From contig NZ_OZ197277.1 in NCBI RefSeq assembly GCF_964291045.1, forward strand, positions 1 to 64,000: 64,000 bases of DNA. The letters run 5' to 3'. The translations under genes were made by a program, and so were the position numbers. The DNA comes from PALSA-1444 sp964291045. Its GTDB lineage: Bacteria > Chlamydiota > Chlamydiia > Chlamydiales > Rhabdochlamydiaceae. Shown one piece after another: positions 1-8,848 of the stretch; positions within the stretch are counted from its first letter, which is position 1, and every line of letters begins with the position of its first letter. The notes under the pieces were generated by a model. The model searched no databases. It saw only the letters and a list, made by a program, of their open reading frames with translations, and was not told the DNA's origin.

Positions 1-560
1 TTATCAAGAGAGAGGGAATATTAAAAATACAGCACATTATTTTTTGAAAAAGAGGTGATGGAAGAGAATGGGGAAATTTCCCACATTCCTCTTAAGAGTA
101 TAGGTATTTAAATATACTAAATATCATTCTTATAGAGCGGTGTGGAAATGTTTATAACCCCTGTTTTTTCATAGGAAAAGCGGTGTGTTCATAACACTGT
201 TCACACTCTGTTCATCTTGTTGATAAAACCCGTTATGATCAAATTGTCACCCATCTATCAAGAGGTTATGATCAAGATAAAACAGCCTATTATTTTTTGA
301 AAAACCGGAATAAGCAACTTTCATTCAAGAAAAGTCTTTTTTTGTTAAGGGGTTATATTTCGAATTTTCCACACCCCTCTTAAAGTATATGTATTTAAGT
401 ATATTAAATATCATCCTTATAGAGCAGTGTGGAAATGTTCATAACTCGGGGGTTTCCATAGAGAAAAAAAGTTGTTCATAACTTTGTTCACAGTCCGTTC
501 ACACTGTTCATAAAGAGAGTTATGATCAATTTATCATGAACGTATGAAAGAGTTATGACC
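1..560. repeat. Imperfect tandem repeat with iteron-like 9-mers; candidate origin or protein-binding region
   Basis: No gene is seen in these 552 bases upstream of the ung stop codon. Two imperfect copies of a 250-285 bp unit follow each other: TATCAAGAG recurs at 2 and 255, the tract ATTATTTTTTGAAAAA near 37 and 289, and a block of about 60 bases ending in GTGTGGAAATG at about 88-150 and 377-436. Within them a 9-mer family GTTATGA(A/T)C occurs in both orientations: GTTATGATC at 232, 265 and 519, GTTATGACC at 552, and the inverse GTTCATAAC at 187, 438 and 474. GTTCACA occurs near 199, 486 and 498. TTTTCCACA (365-373) and TTACCCACA (575-583, already inside ung) each differ by one base from the DnaA box TTATCCACA. 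Clustered bidirectional 9-mers in AT-rich DNA are typical of origins or partition sites. The role is inferred. Confidence 0.6.
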
Positions 561-1251
561 AACGAATCGGAGTTTTACCCACAGACTCAAGGAACGTGTT
601 TGTTTTAGAAAAATGTTTGCATCCTAAGAACTGGGTGGCGGAATAAGGCGAGGGGTGAGCTGATTCAAAAACAGCGTGATGCAATCCTTTAGCTCTTTGC
701 CCTTTTTCTTTGGCAGAAGCTCCCCACAGGATAAATACGAGGGGATCTTTTCTTTGAACAAGAACATCCACAACGGCATCGGTGAACTGTTCCCACCCTT
801 TTCCATAATGCGATTTAGGCTCTCCCTCTCTGACAGTAAGTGTTGCATTAAGGAGTAAAACGCCTTGTTTAGCCAGATAGTCTAAGCAGCCGTTTGTTGG
901 CGGTACAATGCCTAAATCTGACTCCATTTCCTTATAGATATTTTTAAGCGAGGGAGGTATTTTAACATCTGGCAAGACGCTAAAAGAAAGACCATGAGCT
1001 TGCCCCCTACCGTGGTAGGGATCTTGTCCAATGATCACCACTTTCACCTCAGAAAAAGGGGTTTGTAAAAAGGCGTTAAAGATCAGTTCTTGAGGCGGGT
1101 AAATGGTTTTTCCTTGATTAAATTCTTCTTGTAAAAAGGCTTTCAGCTGCTGGATATACGGCTTTTCAATTTCGTGTTGAAGCTGGGTAAACCAGCTTTT
1201 TTCAAGTTTCATCTGCATAAAAAAATCCTTTGTTTGCGCCATAAGAGTCAT
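553..1251 (-). CDS. ung: Uracil-DNA glycosylase (family 1)
   Basis: This 232-residue enzyme removes uracil from DNA to start base-excision repair. The water-activating motif GQDPYHG is at residues 75-81 (catalytic Asp77), followed by the family stretch AHGLSFSV. The uracil-binding and catalytic-His motif HPSPYSA starts at about residue 199. Length and collinearity match bacterial Ung (about 225-230 residues). The start at 1251 is supported by AAGGA eight bases upstream. Alternative internal Met codons (residues 4, 12, 14) lack a better site. It is transcribed away from the LbH-ispA pair and ends at the repeat-rich region 1-552. Confidence 0.97.
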   Translation of the reverse strand: MTLMAQTKDFFMQMKLEKSWFTQLQHEIEKPYIQQLKAFLQEEFNQGKTIYPPQELIFNAFLQTPFSEVKVVIIGQDPYHGRGQAHGLSFSVLPDVKIPPSLKNIYKEMESDLGIVPPTNGCLDYLAKQGVLLLNATLTVREGEPKSHYGKGWEQFTDAVVDVLVQRKDPLVFILWGASAKEKGQRAKGLHHAVFESAHPSPYSATQFLGCKHFSKTNTFLESVGKTPIRWS

Positions 1252-1415
1252 CGTTTGTTTCCTTAAGCATAAAAAAGTGAGATTTCTTAGCCTATATTTT
1301 TTTAAATGAAGGGTCTTTGGGATAGCGATCTTACCCTTTGTAAAAAACGGAAGGAAAAAGGGTTTTTTTCTATTAGACGTTAAATTACCCTTTCCTCATT
1401 ACGGAGCTAAATTGC

Positions 1416-2087
1416 ATGCAAGAATTATCTGCAAAATATTTCTTTAATCTTGATGGATTTGATCATCAAGATTTGATTGATCTTGAAAAGGTTGCATGGG
1501 ATCCGCTTCTTCATCTGAAAGACTACTTTCAAACGCAGACACTTGGGAATATTGAAATAGATATCCCTTTAGGGGTGCATTTAGTTAACCCCTCTAAAAT
1601 CTCTATTGCTAAAGGGTGCGTGATTGAGCCAGGCGCTTACATCGAAGGGCCTGTCATTTTAGGAGAAGGTACGACTATTCGGCACGGGGCTTACATTAGA
1701 GGGTACGTACTTACAGGAAAGGGGTGCGTAATTGGTCATGCAACAGAAGTTAAACACTCCATACTTCTTAATCATGCCCGTGCAGCTCATTTTAACTACG
1801 TTGGAGACTCTATTTTAGGGAACGACGTGAATTTAGGTGCCGGGGTTAAAATCGCCAATTCTAGGCTTGATAAAGAGGCTATCACCTTTTTGTATGAACA
1901 GAAAAAAATATCAACGCATTTACGTAAGTTTGGGGCCATCATTGGAGATCACACCCAAATTGGGTGTAATGCGGTGACAACTCCTGGAACATTGATTGGA
2001 AAACACTCCTTTTGTTACCCCTGTGAGGTGATCCAAGGCGTACTTAAAGAGAAAACGCGTTATCAAACACGTCAACCAAAAGACTAA
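1416..2087 (+). CDS. Left-handed beta-helix (hexapeptide-repeat) GlmU-like acyl/nucleotidyl-transferase domain protein
   Basis: A 223-residue protein. Its middle (about residues 50-205) is built of hexapeptide repeats of the [LIV]-G-x4 type, for example VIEPGAYIEGPVILGEGT, the fold of the C-terminal domain of GlmU and of LpxA/LpxD-type acyltransferases. The nucleotidyltransferase domain of a full-length GlmU is absent, so only the beta-helix part is present, preceded by about 45 residues of unknown fold. It lies 3 bases upstream of ispA. The same order (a GlmU-like gene before ispA, CT629-CT628) is recalled from Chlamydia trachomatis. A GGAG lies 9 bases before the ATG. The substrate cannot be told from sequence; UDP-GlcNAc-related chemistry is the family expectation. 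Confidence 0.85.
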   Translation: MQELSAKYFFNLDGFDHQDLIDLEKVAWDPLLHLKDYFQTQTLGNIEIDIPLGVHLVNPSKISIAKGCVIEPGAYIEGPVILGEGTTIRHGAYIRGYVLTGKGCVIGHATEVKHSILLNHARAAHFNYVGDSILGNDVNLGAGVKIANSRLDKEAITFLYEQKKISTHLRKFGAIIGDHTQIGCNAVTTPGTLIGKHSFCYPCEVIQGVLKEKTRYQTRQPKD

Positions 2088-2090
2088 GAT

Positions 2091-2957
2091 ATGCCCCTTC
2101 AAGACGATTTTGATACTTATACGCTCTTCATTGAATCAGCTATTGATGCAGCTATTTTAAAGATGGGCCCTAAAACACTCCTCCGGGATGCCTGTGAATA
2201 CAGCTTAAAAAGCGGGGGTAAGCGGTTCCGGCCTCTTTTAGTCTGTTTAATTGCAGAGGCTTTAGGACAGAGCTTCTCCGTTCTTGAGGCAGCTCTTTCT
2301 GTAGAGTTTTTTCATACAGCCTCTCTCATTGTAGATGATCTTCCTTGCATGGATAATGATGATGAGAGAAGAGGTCAGCTCACATGTCATAAGATGTATA
2401 ACGAATCAATTGCTCTTTTAGCCTCTTACTCTTTAATCACGTTAGCTTTTGAGAAAATTCATACAAGTAGTGTGATGATGAAAAAAGAGGGAGCTTTAGA
2501 TGCAGAGGTAAGAGGGATGAGGGCGCTTCAAGAAGCCTCTTTGTGCGCGGGGATTTTAGGGGCGACAACAGGGCAATTTTATGATCTTTATCCTCCCGAG
2601 GTTTCTCTAGAAACCCTTTATTTAACTGCCTATCAAAAGACGGGAACGCTTTTTGATATTACCTTTGTTTTGGGGTGGATTTTTGGAGGGGGGGATTTAG
2701 CAAGGCTCTCTGAAGTTAAAGCGTGCGCGTACCATCTAGGGATCGCCTTTCAAATGGCAGATGATTTAACAGATCTCTCTACAGATAAGAAAAATTTACA
2801 CGGTATGAATTTTGCAGTGATCTTAGGAAAAGATGCCTGCGTGAGCGCTTTTAAGGAAGAGCTTAGCAAAGCAAAAACTTATCTCATAGAGCTTAATCTA
2901 AACACCCCTTGCATGCAAAAGATGTATCATAAGCTCTATGATTTAGGATTAAAATAG
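2091..2957 (+). CDS. ispA: Polyprenyl (farnesyl/geranylgeranyl) diphosphate synthase
   Basis: A 288-residue trans-isoprenyl diphosphate synthase, condensing isopentenyl diphosphate with allylic primers to supply quinone and undecaprenyl precursors. The first aspartate-rich motif DDLPCMDND (around residue 83) and the second, DDLTD (around residue 224), both bind Mg-diphosphate. The substrate-binding GGKRFRP lies near residue 42. Length suits IspA-type short-chain enzymes. The start is 3 bases after the preceding stop, so the two genes are probably co-transcribed and translationally coupled. Whether C15 or C20 is the end product cannot be decided from the motif alone. It converges on recA with only 6 bases between the stop codons. 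Confidence 0.93.
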   Translation: MPLQDDFDTYTLFIESAIDAAILKMGPKTLLRDACEYSLKSGGKRFRPLLVCLIAEALGQSFSVLEAALSVEFFHTASLIVDDLPCMDNDDERRGQLTCHKMYNESIALLASYSLITLAFEKIHTSSVMMKKEGALDAEVRGMRALQEASLCAGILGATTGQFYDLYPPEVSLETLYLTAYQKTGTLFDITFVLGWIFGGGDLARLSEVKACAYHLGIAFQMADDLTDLSTDKKNLHGMNFAVILGKDACVSAFKEELSKAKTYLIELNLNTPCMQKMYHKLYDLGLK

Positions 2958-2963
2958 AGGGAA

Positions 2964-4019
2964 TTAACTCTCGAGATCAGGGCCCATCTCTTCAGCAACT
3001 GCAGTTGTCGGCTTTTTTTGCTCTACAGCTGCTAACACAGCTTTTTCAATTTCATTAGTGAGTTGAGGGTTTTTCTTCAGCTCTTCTCTCACAGCTTCTC
3101 TTCCTTGACCCAGTTTATTGCCCGCGTAGCTAAACCAAGACCCTTTCTTATCAATGATACCATACGCTGTTGCAGAATCGATGATACATCCAATGCGAGA
3201 TATCCCTTCGTTAAAGAGAATATCAAACTCGGCAACTTGAAAAGGCGGTGCTAGTTTGTTTTTTACAACTTTCACTTTCACACGGTTTCCAATCTCTGCA
3301 TTTTCTGCTCCTTTAATCGATCCTGTCCGTCTAATATCCATCCGGATGGAAGAGTAAAATTTGAGCGCTCTTCCCCCTGTTGTGGTCTCTGGATTGCCAA
3401 ACATCACCCCGATTTTTTCACGGATTTGGTTGATGAAGATCGCGCAGGTGTTACTTTTGGAAAGAGTAGCTGTTAGTTTACGAAGTGCTTGTGACATCAT
3501 TCTAGCTTGAAGTCCCATGAATTGATCTCCAATTTCTCCGTCTAGTTCGCTTTTAGGAACAAGGGCTGCAACAGAGTCGATCACAATCACATCCACAGCG
3601 TTAGATCTTGCAAGTGTTTCTGCGATGTTTAACGCCTCTTCTCCAGAACTTGGCTGAGATATGAGAAGTTCATCGATATTTACTCCAATTTTTGCTGCAT
3701 AAGAAGGGTCAAGAGCGTGCTCTGCGTCAATGTAAGCAGCAAGTCCCCCGTTTCTTTGCGCGTTAGCCACAATATGGGTTGCAAGTGTGGATTTTCCTGA
3801 CGATTCAGGTCCGTAGATTTCTACAATTCTTCCTCTTGGAACGCCGCCAATTCCAAGCGCAATATCAAGAGCTAAGGCATCTGTTTTAATGACACTAAAT
3901 TCACGGGTAGCCGAGTGCTTACCCAGAGTCATCACAGACCCTTCTCCAAATTGTTTTTCAATTAAAGAAATTGCAGCTTCTAAAGCTTTTTTCTTTCCGG
4001 TATCGGGATTTTGAGACAT
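2964..4019 (-). CDS. recA: Recombinase RecA
   Basis: RecA forms filaments on single-stranded DNA and drives homologous recombination and SOS-type signalling. The 351-residue protein has Walker A GPESSGKST (residues 70-78), Walker B VIVIDSVAAL, the L2-loop region with GNPETTTGGRALKFYSS, and an acidic C-terminus. The frame is open for another 42 codons upstream, but the ATG at 4019 (MSQNPDTGKKK) has AAGGAG nine bases before it and gives the normal family length. The upstream extension overlaps the end of the next gene and is unlikely to be translated. It lies 49 bases downstream of the nlpC-like gene on the same strand. Confidence 0.97.
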   Translation of the reverse strand: MSQNPDTGKKKALEAAISLIEKQFGEGSVMTLGKHSATREFSVIKTDALALDIALGIGGVPRGRIVEIYGPESSGKSTLATHIVANAQRNGGLAAYIDAEHALDPSYAAKIGVNIDELLISQPSSGEEALNIAETLARSNAVDVIVIDSVAALVPKSELDGEIGDQFMGLQARMMSQALRKLTATLSKSNTCAIFINQIREKIGVMFGNPETTTGGRALKFYSSIRMDIRRTGSIKGAENAEIGNRVKVKVVKNKLAPPFQVAEFDILFNEGISRIGCIIDSATAYGIIDKKGSWFSYAGNKLGQGREAVREELKKNPQLTNEIEKAVLAAVEQKKPTTAVAEEMGPDLES

Positions 4020-4068
4020 AAACACGCTCCTTTTTACTAATAAGATTGAAATGAACGAGGTCTTCTCG

Positions 4069-4821
4069 TCAAGATAAGAAATCAGGATGCCATCTCCTGA
4101 TGAAAAAAGGTATTTTTTTTTGCTGTAAATGGGTTCTAATTTCAAAAAGGCGCTCTTCTAAAGGTGAAATGACAACGCCCCTCCCTTCTCTACTTTCAAT
4201 CAATTCATACGGGTTTAAAGCGATGAGAACATGTCCATTCCACACAATGAGATCAAGAGGCTTTAAGGCTCTTTGCACCTCTAATAAAGAAGAGGGGTCT
4301 TGAAGTATTTGAGCTCCGTAGTGAATTAAATCCCGTGTGTTACGAGGCGTTAGCCCTTGAGCGGCTTCATAAAGGAGCCCTGAGCAATCCACCCCTTTAC
4401 ATAAGAGATCATGTTCATGAACAGGGGATTCTGGGTAAAGCGCTATCATCTCAGGAATCCCTTGAGACACATTTCCTCCCCAAAAATACCTTGTCCCTTG
4501 CCTCTTTAACACCTGAGTGAGGAGTTCTTGAGAAGAGGGAAGCTGCGGAGAGGAAATTACATACGGCGCTCTTACTTCACGCACAAATCTTTTATCGATG
4601 TAAAGGGGGGCGGCACTTAAGTAGCTGGTTGTTGTGACCTCCATTAAATGAGAAGAGAGGTCTTTTACTTTTTCAAATACAGTTCCTGGAAATGCAATTG
4701 TTTCAATTTGTCTTAATAAATTGCATTTATCGTAATAGTTGTTTAATTCATTTTGGATAAATGGAATTAAATGAGTATTAAAAATGGGAGTGGGTAAAAT
4801 AGATTGATAAGCAATTGACAT
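4069..4821 (-). CDS. NlpC/P60 cysteine peptidase (peptidoglycan hydrolase)
   Basis: A 250-residue protein with an NlpC/P60 catalytic domain in its C-terminal half: catalytic Cys146 in VDCSGLL and His197 in IVWNGHVLIAL, with YFWGG at about 112-116 marking the domain start. Residues 1-95 are probably SH3-like, as in other family members. Such enzymes cut the D-Glu-mDAP bond in peptidoglycan stems. Chlamydiae are known to carry an NlpC-type hydrolase (CT127 in C. trachomatis, from memory) used in remodelling the septal peptidoglycan ring. No signal peptide is evident, so export would need another route. GAGGAG lies about 8 bases before the ATG. The gene is divergent from oppA with 44 bases between the start codons. 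Confidence 0.88.
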   Translation of the reverse strand: MSIAYQSILPTPIFNTHLIPFIQNELNNYYDKCNLLRQIETIAFPGTVFEKVKDLSSHLMEVTTTSYLSAAPLYIDKRFVREVRAPYVISSPQLPSSQELLTQVLKRQGTRYFWGGNVSQGIPEMIALYPESPVHEHDLLCKGVDCSGLLYEAAQGLTPRNTRDLIHYGAQILQDPSSLLEVQRALKPLDLIVWNGHVLIALNPYELIESREGRGVVISPLEERLFEIRTHLQQKKIPFFIRRWHPDFLS

Positions 4822-4865
4822 TTTTATAACTCCTCTCTAAATTTGGATAAATAAAGGAGATCATC

Positions 4866-6461
4866 ATGCGAATTTTAACGAAATTATGCAATATGATATT
4901 AATTGCAATTGCTTTCTCTTCTTGCTCTTCCCCAAATAATGAGTGCATACGGATTAACATCGGAGGGGATCCAGCCACTCTTGACCCCCGGATGGCAAGA
5001 GATTTACAGTCCATGACACTTGTAAAGTTTTTTTTCGATGGTCTCACACGGATTAATAAAGAAGGAAAGCCAGAACTTTCTCTTGCTGAGAAAGTAGATA
5101 TCTCCTTAGACGGCCTCACCTATACATTTCATTTAAGAGACGCTTTATGGAACACAGGGGAAAAAGTGACAGCTCACCATTTTGCTTATGCTTGGTCAAC
5201 TGTTCTAGGATCCCATTTTCCCTCTGATCAAGCGTTTCAACTCTATCCCATTAAAAATGCAAAAGAGTGTAAAGAAGGAAAGGTGTCTTTTGAAGAGGTG
5301 GGTGTTAAAGTGATCGATGATCAAACTTTGGAAGTGAGACTTATCCACCCCACTCCCTATTTTCTTGAACTCACAGCACTTCCTGTCTATTTTCCTCTCC
5401 TTAAAACAGTGGATGAAAAGCATCCCCATTGGTCAGTAGATACGCAATTTTTTATGTATAATGGCCCTTTTTTGATGAAAGAGTGGAAACATCACGACTG
5501 CTTATCTGTCGTTGCAAATCCTGAATATTGGGATGCAAAAAATGTGCATTTGAAAAAAATTGATCTTGTGATGGTGAGTGAAGAAGCTGAGCTTAGTCTT
5601 TATGAGAGAAAAGAGCTTGACTGGGCAGGATCTCCTCTTTCAACCCTTCCTGTAGGGTCCCTTGAAATGTTAAAAAAACAAGGGAAGATTCATGTGAAAC
5701 CGATGCTTGGCACCTATTTTTTCCGAATCAATACAGAAGATCCCTTTCTTCAAAATCCTTTGGTTAGAAGAGCTCTTGCTCTTTGTGTCAAACGAGAAGA
5801 GATCATTGAGCATGTAACACAAGGGTATCAACTGCCAGCTTTTAGCCTCATTCCCCCTTCTTTGAAAGTGAGTGAAATGACACATAATGAAGAAGAAGAT
5901 ATTACCGAGGCTCAAGCCCTTTTTGAAAAGGCTTTACAGCAAGAGGGGCTCTCTCTCAAAGCGCTTCCCACCCTTTCTTTAATGTACATTGCAGGAGAAA
6001 GAAACCACCTGATATCCCAAGCTGTTCAATCTCAATGGAAAAAGCTCTTAGGCATTGATGTGCAGCTCCATGCTGTGGAGAGAAAAGTGTTTTATGACCG
6101 GACGTCTAAAAAACATTTCCAAATCGCTGCAAGTTCATGGGTTGCAGATTATAGTGATCCGCTTAACTTTTTAGAGATCTTCAAATTTAAAAATGGAGGC
6201 TCAAATAACACGGGATGGGAAAATAAGCGTTATAAAACACTTCTTGATCAAGCGCTCCATGCTGTGGATCTTAAACAAAGGCAGCACATTTTTCAAGAGT
6301 GTGAATCGATCCTAAGAGAAGAGATGCCTATCATTCCCATCTTTCACTACACCCTTATTTATCTTTGCAACCCCAAAATCCATCAAGTTGTTGTCTCTAA
6401 CTTAGGAGGTATCGACTTTAAATGGGCATTTATGGAAGGATCAGAAGAAAAGAGTCCGTAG
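4866..6461 (+). CDS. oppA: Peptide ABC transporter substrate-binding lipoprotein (OppA family)
   Basis: A 531-residue family-5 solute-binding protein (SBP_bac_5). The N-terminus is a lipoprotein signal with hydrophobic residues 10-18 and lipobox FSSC (Cys20), so the mature protein is probably anchored in the inner membrane facing the periplasm. The family signature GGDPATLDPRMARD follows directly, and the C-terminal part has WVADYSDPLNFLEIF, typical of oligopeptide binders. AAGGAG with good spacing precedes the ATG. No permease or ATPase gene is adjacent, so it must work with a transporter encoded elsewhere. A hairpin follows the stop codon (see 6470-6506). Confidence 0.94.
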   Translation: MRILTKLCNMILIAIAFSSCSSPNNECIRINIGGDPATLDPRMARDLQSMTLVKFFFDGLTRINKEGKPELSLAEKVDISLDGLTYTFHLRDALWNTGEKVTAHHFAYAWSTVLGSHFPSDQAFQLYPIKNAKECKEGKVSFEEVGVKVIDDQTLEVRLIHPTPYFLELTALPVYFPLLKTVDEKHPHWSVDTQFFMYNGPFLMKEWKHHDCLSVVANPEYWDAKNVHLKKIDLVMVSEEAELSLYERKELDWAGSPLSTLPVGSLEMLKKQGKIHVKPMLGTYFFRINTEDPFLQNPLVRRALALCVKREEIIEHVTQGYQLPAFSLIPPSLKVSEMTHNEEEDITEAQALFEKALQQEGLSLKALPTLSLMYIAGERNHLISQAVQSQWKKLLGIDVQLHAVERKVFYDRTSKKHFQIAASSWVADYSDPLNFLEIFKFKNGGSNNTGWENKRYKTLLDQALHAVDLKQRQHIFQECESILREEMPIIPIFHYTLIYLCNPKIHQVVVSNLGGIDFKWAFMEGSEEKSP

Positions 6462-6469
6462 AGGTTTTA

Positions 6470-6506
6470 CACCCTCTCCAGATTCATCAATAATCAGGAG
6501 AGGGTG
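6470..6506 (+). promoter_or_regulatory. Hairpin whose 3' arm holds the ribosome-binding site of the next gene
   Basis: A perfect 10-bp inverted repeat: CACCCTCTCC (6470-6479) and GGAGAGGGTG (6497-6506), separated by 17 bases. The 3' arm contains the GGAG ribosome-binding sequence of the gene starting at 6508. The hairpin starts 8 bases after the oppA stop codon. It could be a terminator-like end for oppA (no U-run follows), or a structure that hides the ribosome-binding site. The inverted repeat is seen; regulation is inferred. Confidence 0.6.
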
Positions 6507-6507
6507 C

Positions 6508-6927
6508 ATGAATGCTTTTTGGATCCGTATGATCGGGATCACCTTTTGTTTAACATCATCTGCATTTGCCGGGTCCATTAGGCTCATTAATGATAGTAGT
6601 TATCCTTTGACTGCTCAAATTTATGCAGCAGATGGAACGTCTATTGGAAGTCAACCCGTTTTACAAAAGCAAGGGATTCAATGGATAAGTCAGAGCTTAC
6701 CTGGGCATAATTTTACAGACTCTCAAACGCCCTACACAGTGATGTGGATATGTGCTGAAGGAAAAGAATTTTCTGTTTGCCGCCAGGTTTCTACAGGCTC
6801 TACCATTACAGCGATGGGAGGCTCAGGGGATTACAGATGTACAGCTGCTTTACAAGATGAAACACCGCCACCTGATCAAAAAAATGCATCCAAAGCTATT
6901 GGCCCTCCTGTAGGGATTTTAGACTAG
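6508..6927 (+). CDS. Small secreted protein of unknown function
   Basis: A 139-residue protein with a clear Sec signal peptide: basic start, hydrophobic residues 8-18 and a cleavage site after SSAFA (about residue 21). The mature part is rich in Ser, Thr, Gly and Gln. It looks like a beta-rich periplasmic or outer-membrane domain (IRLINDSSYPLTAQIYAADG is beta-sandwich-like) and contains three Cys in the mature part (WICAEG, SVCRQV, YRCTAAL). The tail is proline- and lysine-rich. I do not recognise the family. It follows oppA by 46 bases and its ribosome-binding site sits in a hairpin arm. An 18-base piece of its 3' part (6838-6855) recurs at 9254-9271. Confidence 0.75.
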   Translation: MNAFWIRMIGITFCLTSSAFAGSIRLINDSSYPLTAQIYAADGTSIGSQPVLQKQGIQWISQSLPGHNFTDSQTPYTVMWICAEGKEFSVCRQVSTGSTITAMGGSGDYRCTAALQDETPPPDQKNASKAIGPPVGILD

Positions 6928-7148
6928 AAAAAGATCAAGGATTTTAGCAACCGACTCTCTTGCTCATAGATTGACGAGGATAAGGATCGCATTTACTTAT
7001 CTAGGGATGAGCAAACTATCTAATACAGCTATGTGATGCAGTGTCATATACAATACATGTTACAGTAATAAAATGTTATAATTGATGTTTATGTATTCTT
7101 AGGTAAGAATGATAGTTATCTATAAATGTATTATAAAATAAGGTAATT

Positions 7149-7820
7149 ATGAAAATTATAAATTATTTGCAATTCATAGGGAAAAGCCAATCTAGAGGAT
7201 TTTCACAAGCTCAAAATTTTTCTCAAAAACTCTTTTTTTGTCATAGTACAAGGGGTAAGATTCAAGCTCTTCAATCAACCTATTTAAGTGAGCCATCAGC
7301 TAGTCAAATTGCCTCCTCTCTTCTAAAGCAAGACCATTCACTCATCTCTCCAAAACAAAATTTATTCAAATCAAGAGAGGCTATTCAAGAGGCAGAAAGA
7401 TTGATCAATCATCCAGATTATATTGTTAAAGCTGAAGAAATGATGCGGATGTATAAATTGATGCATTCTGATGAAATTGATCAGTTATTAAAAGAAAAAT
7501 TGGAAGAACGATTTAATGAAAACGCAAAAAGAATAGATGCTAAATTTTATGCTGATCCCGAGCTTGATGCGTATATTGAAGCTCACCAAGGGAAAGTTGA
7601 AAATATTGAAGATTTTGATATTTGTAATCTTGCTCATAGGGCAAGATCAGGGCAATTGGATATTGAAACCTCAAAGAAAATTTTTCAGATACTCGATGAT
7701 GAAATTGATGCACTCAACCAGCTCGTATTAGAAGAAAATAAGAGCGATTTAACAGGCTATGAAGGGGTCAGAAATTTTGTTAAAAAGACCGATATTTTAG
7801 ATGATAATATACTCAAATAA
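7149..7820 (+). CDS. Hypothetical helical protein
   Basis: A 223-residue protein that I do not recognise. The first 60 residues are Ser/Gln/Phe-rich and without a hydrophobic signal peptide core. From about residue 75 on it is predicted largely helical and acidic (ESIQEAERLI-like and EMMRMYKLMHSDEIDQLLKEK-like stretches), with no Walker, zinc or transmembrane motif. AAGGTAAT lies just upstream of the ATG. Single gene, flanked by 221 bases upstream and a strong hairpin downstream (7974-8020). An unstructured polar N-terminus followed by helices is compatible with a type III secreted effector in a chlamydia, but nothing in the sequence proves that. Confidence 0.65.
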   Translation: MKIINYLQFIGKSQSRGFSQAQNFSQKLFFCHSTRGKIQALQSTYLSEPSASQIASSLLKQDHSLISPKQNLFKSREAIQEAERLINHPDYIVKAEEMMRMYKLMHSDEIDQLLKEKLEERFNENAKRIDAKFYADPELDAYIEAHQGKVENIEDFDICNLAHRARSGQLDIETSKKIFQILDDEIDALNQLVLEENKSDLTGYEGVRNFVKKTDILDDNILK

Positions 7821-7973
7821 GCCTAACATGAAGATTATACAGAGATAACAACTATAATTTATTTATAAAAATAGACGGGAAAGAAAGGCTCACGAGAGTG
7901 TTAGGCTGAGTAACACCATCGTTTACTACATCTTTTTTTAGAAAAATAATTATATTAAAAACAAGTTTTACTT

Positions 7974-8020
7974 AAGAACACATGGGGTTATCCTTAAGAG
8001 GATAGCCCCCCATTGTTCTT
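7974..8020. terminator. Long hairpin between convergent genes (bidirectional terminator-like)
   Basis: An imperfect stem of about 20 bp: AAGAACA..ATGGGG..TATCC on the left pairs with GGATAG..CCCCAT..TGTTCTT on the right around a short TTAA loop. It lies between the stop codons of the convergent genes ending at 7820 and 8070, as expected of a shared terminator. Confidence 0.65.
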
Positions 8021-8069
8021 TAGTTACATCTTCTATACATTCTTAAAAAAATCAAATTAATAATATTTT

Positions 8070-8848
8070 TCACTCTTTTAATGTATCCATTACCACTGTT
8101 TGAACTTGCATAGATGATTTATCATCAGCCTTTCCTACAAGGCTCATTGTTTCTTGGGAATAAGAATTAATATCTCTAATATCTAGGGGGTGAGATTTTT
8201 TATATCCTGCTTGGTTATACCATTCTATAGAAAGAATATATGGTTTATTGGGATCTTCTATAGACAAGGTATCTGTTATTTTGACCCCTATATGAACTGG
8301 AGCGTTAGGCCCATAGTTTGAGATGACAAATATGTTGAAGCATTCATTTGTTGTTTTAACTTCATACATTAATCCTTGCAGCGAAGAATTTTTTTGAGAT
8401 TTTTCTATTTGTTGAGTGGCTTTTGTAATAATTTTTGTGTGAATAAGAGGATTATCATTAAATCCCCATTTTTCTAATAGTTGTGTATTTGGATCAATGC
8501 TTATCCATTGATTAAATATAGGCTGAGAGTTCGAGATAAGGCCATTATTTTCATTTGGCGTAAGTTGAAGGCTATTTTTATCAATATTTTGAGATGTAAG
8601 AAATACGCCAATAAGCCTACCAAATAACTCTCCAATAATACAGATGGGTCTACCTTTACTATGAGTGAGATTCTCTCCATTAATAGGATTTCCTTTAGAT
8701 AAGATTACAATATCCCCTTTCTTGAAAGAGGAGCTTTGATTGAGATTTTTTTGAAAATTTGATCCTGAGGGGATCTATAAGTTAAGGGGCTCTTTAAGAT
8801 GCTCATTGAAGGACCCATGAAATGGGAAGTTATTCTAATAATATTCAT
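8070..8848 (-). pseudogene. Hypothetical gene, disrupted by a frameshift
   Basis: A normal start exists at 8848: ATG with AAGGAG seven bases upstream, encoding MNIIRITSHFMGPSMSILKS. This frame stops after about 47 codons. A second frame on the same strand is open without interruption from about 8775 to the stop at 8070 and encodes about 235 residues, continuing through FKKGDIVILSKGNP and WISIDPNTQLLEKWGF into the 99-residue segment starting at Met 8369. Merging the two with a one-base shift near TATAGATCCCC (about 8775-8790) gives a protein of about 258 residues. I do not recognise it. No frameshift-promoting slippery site is evident, so it reads as a recently broken gene or a sequence error. 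The shorter alternative is a 99-residue protein from 8369, which has no ribosome-binding site. Confidence 0.6.

Noticed and set aside
4020..4145. RecA with a 42-residue N-terminal extension
   Set aside because: The ATG at 4019 has a good ribosome-binding site and gives the normal length; the extension overlaps the upstream gene.
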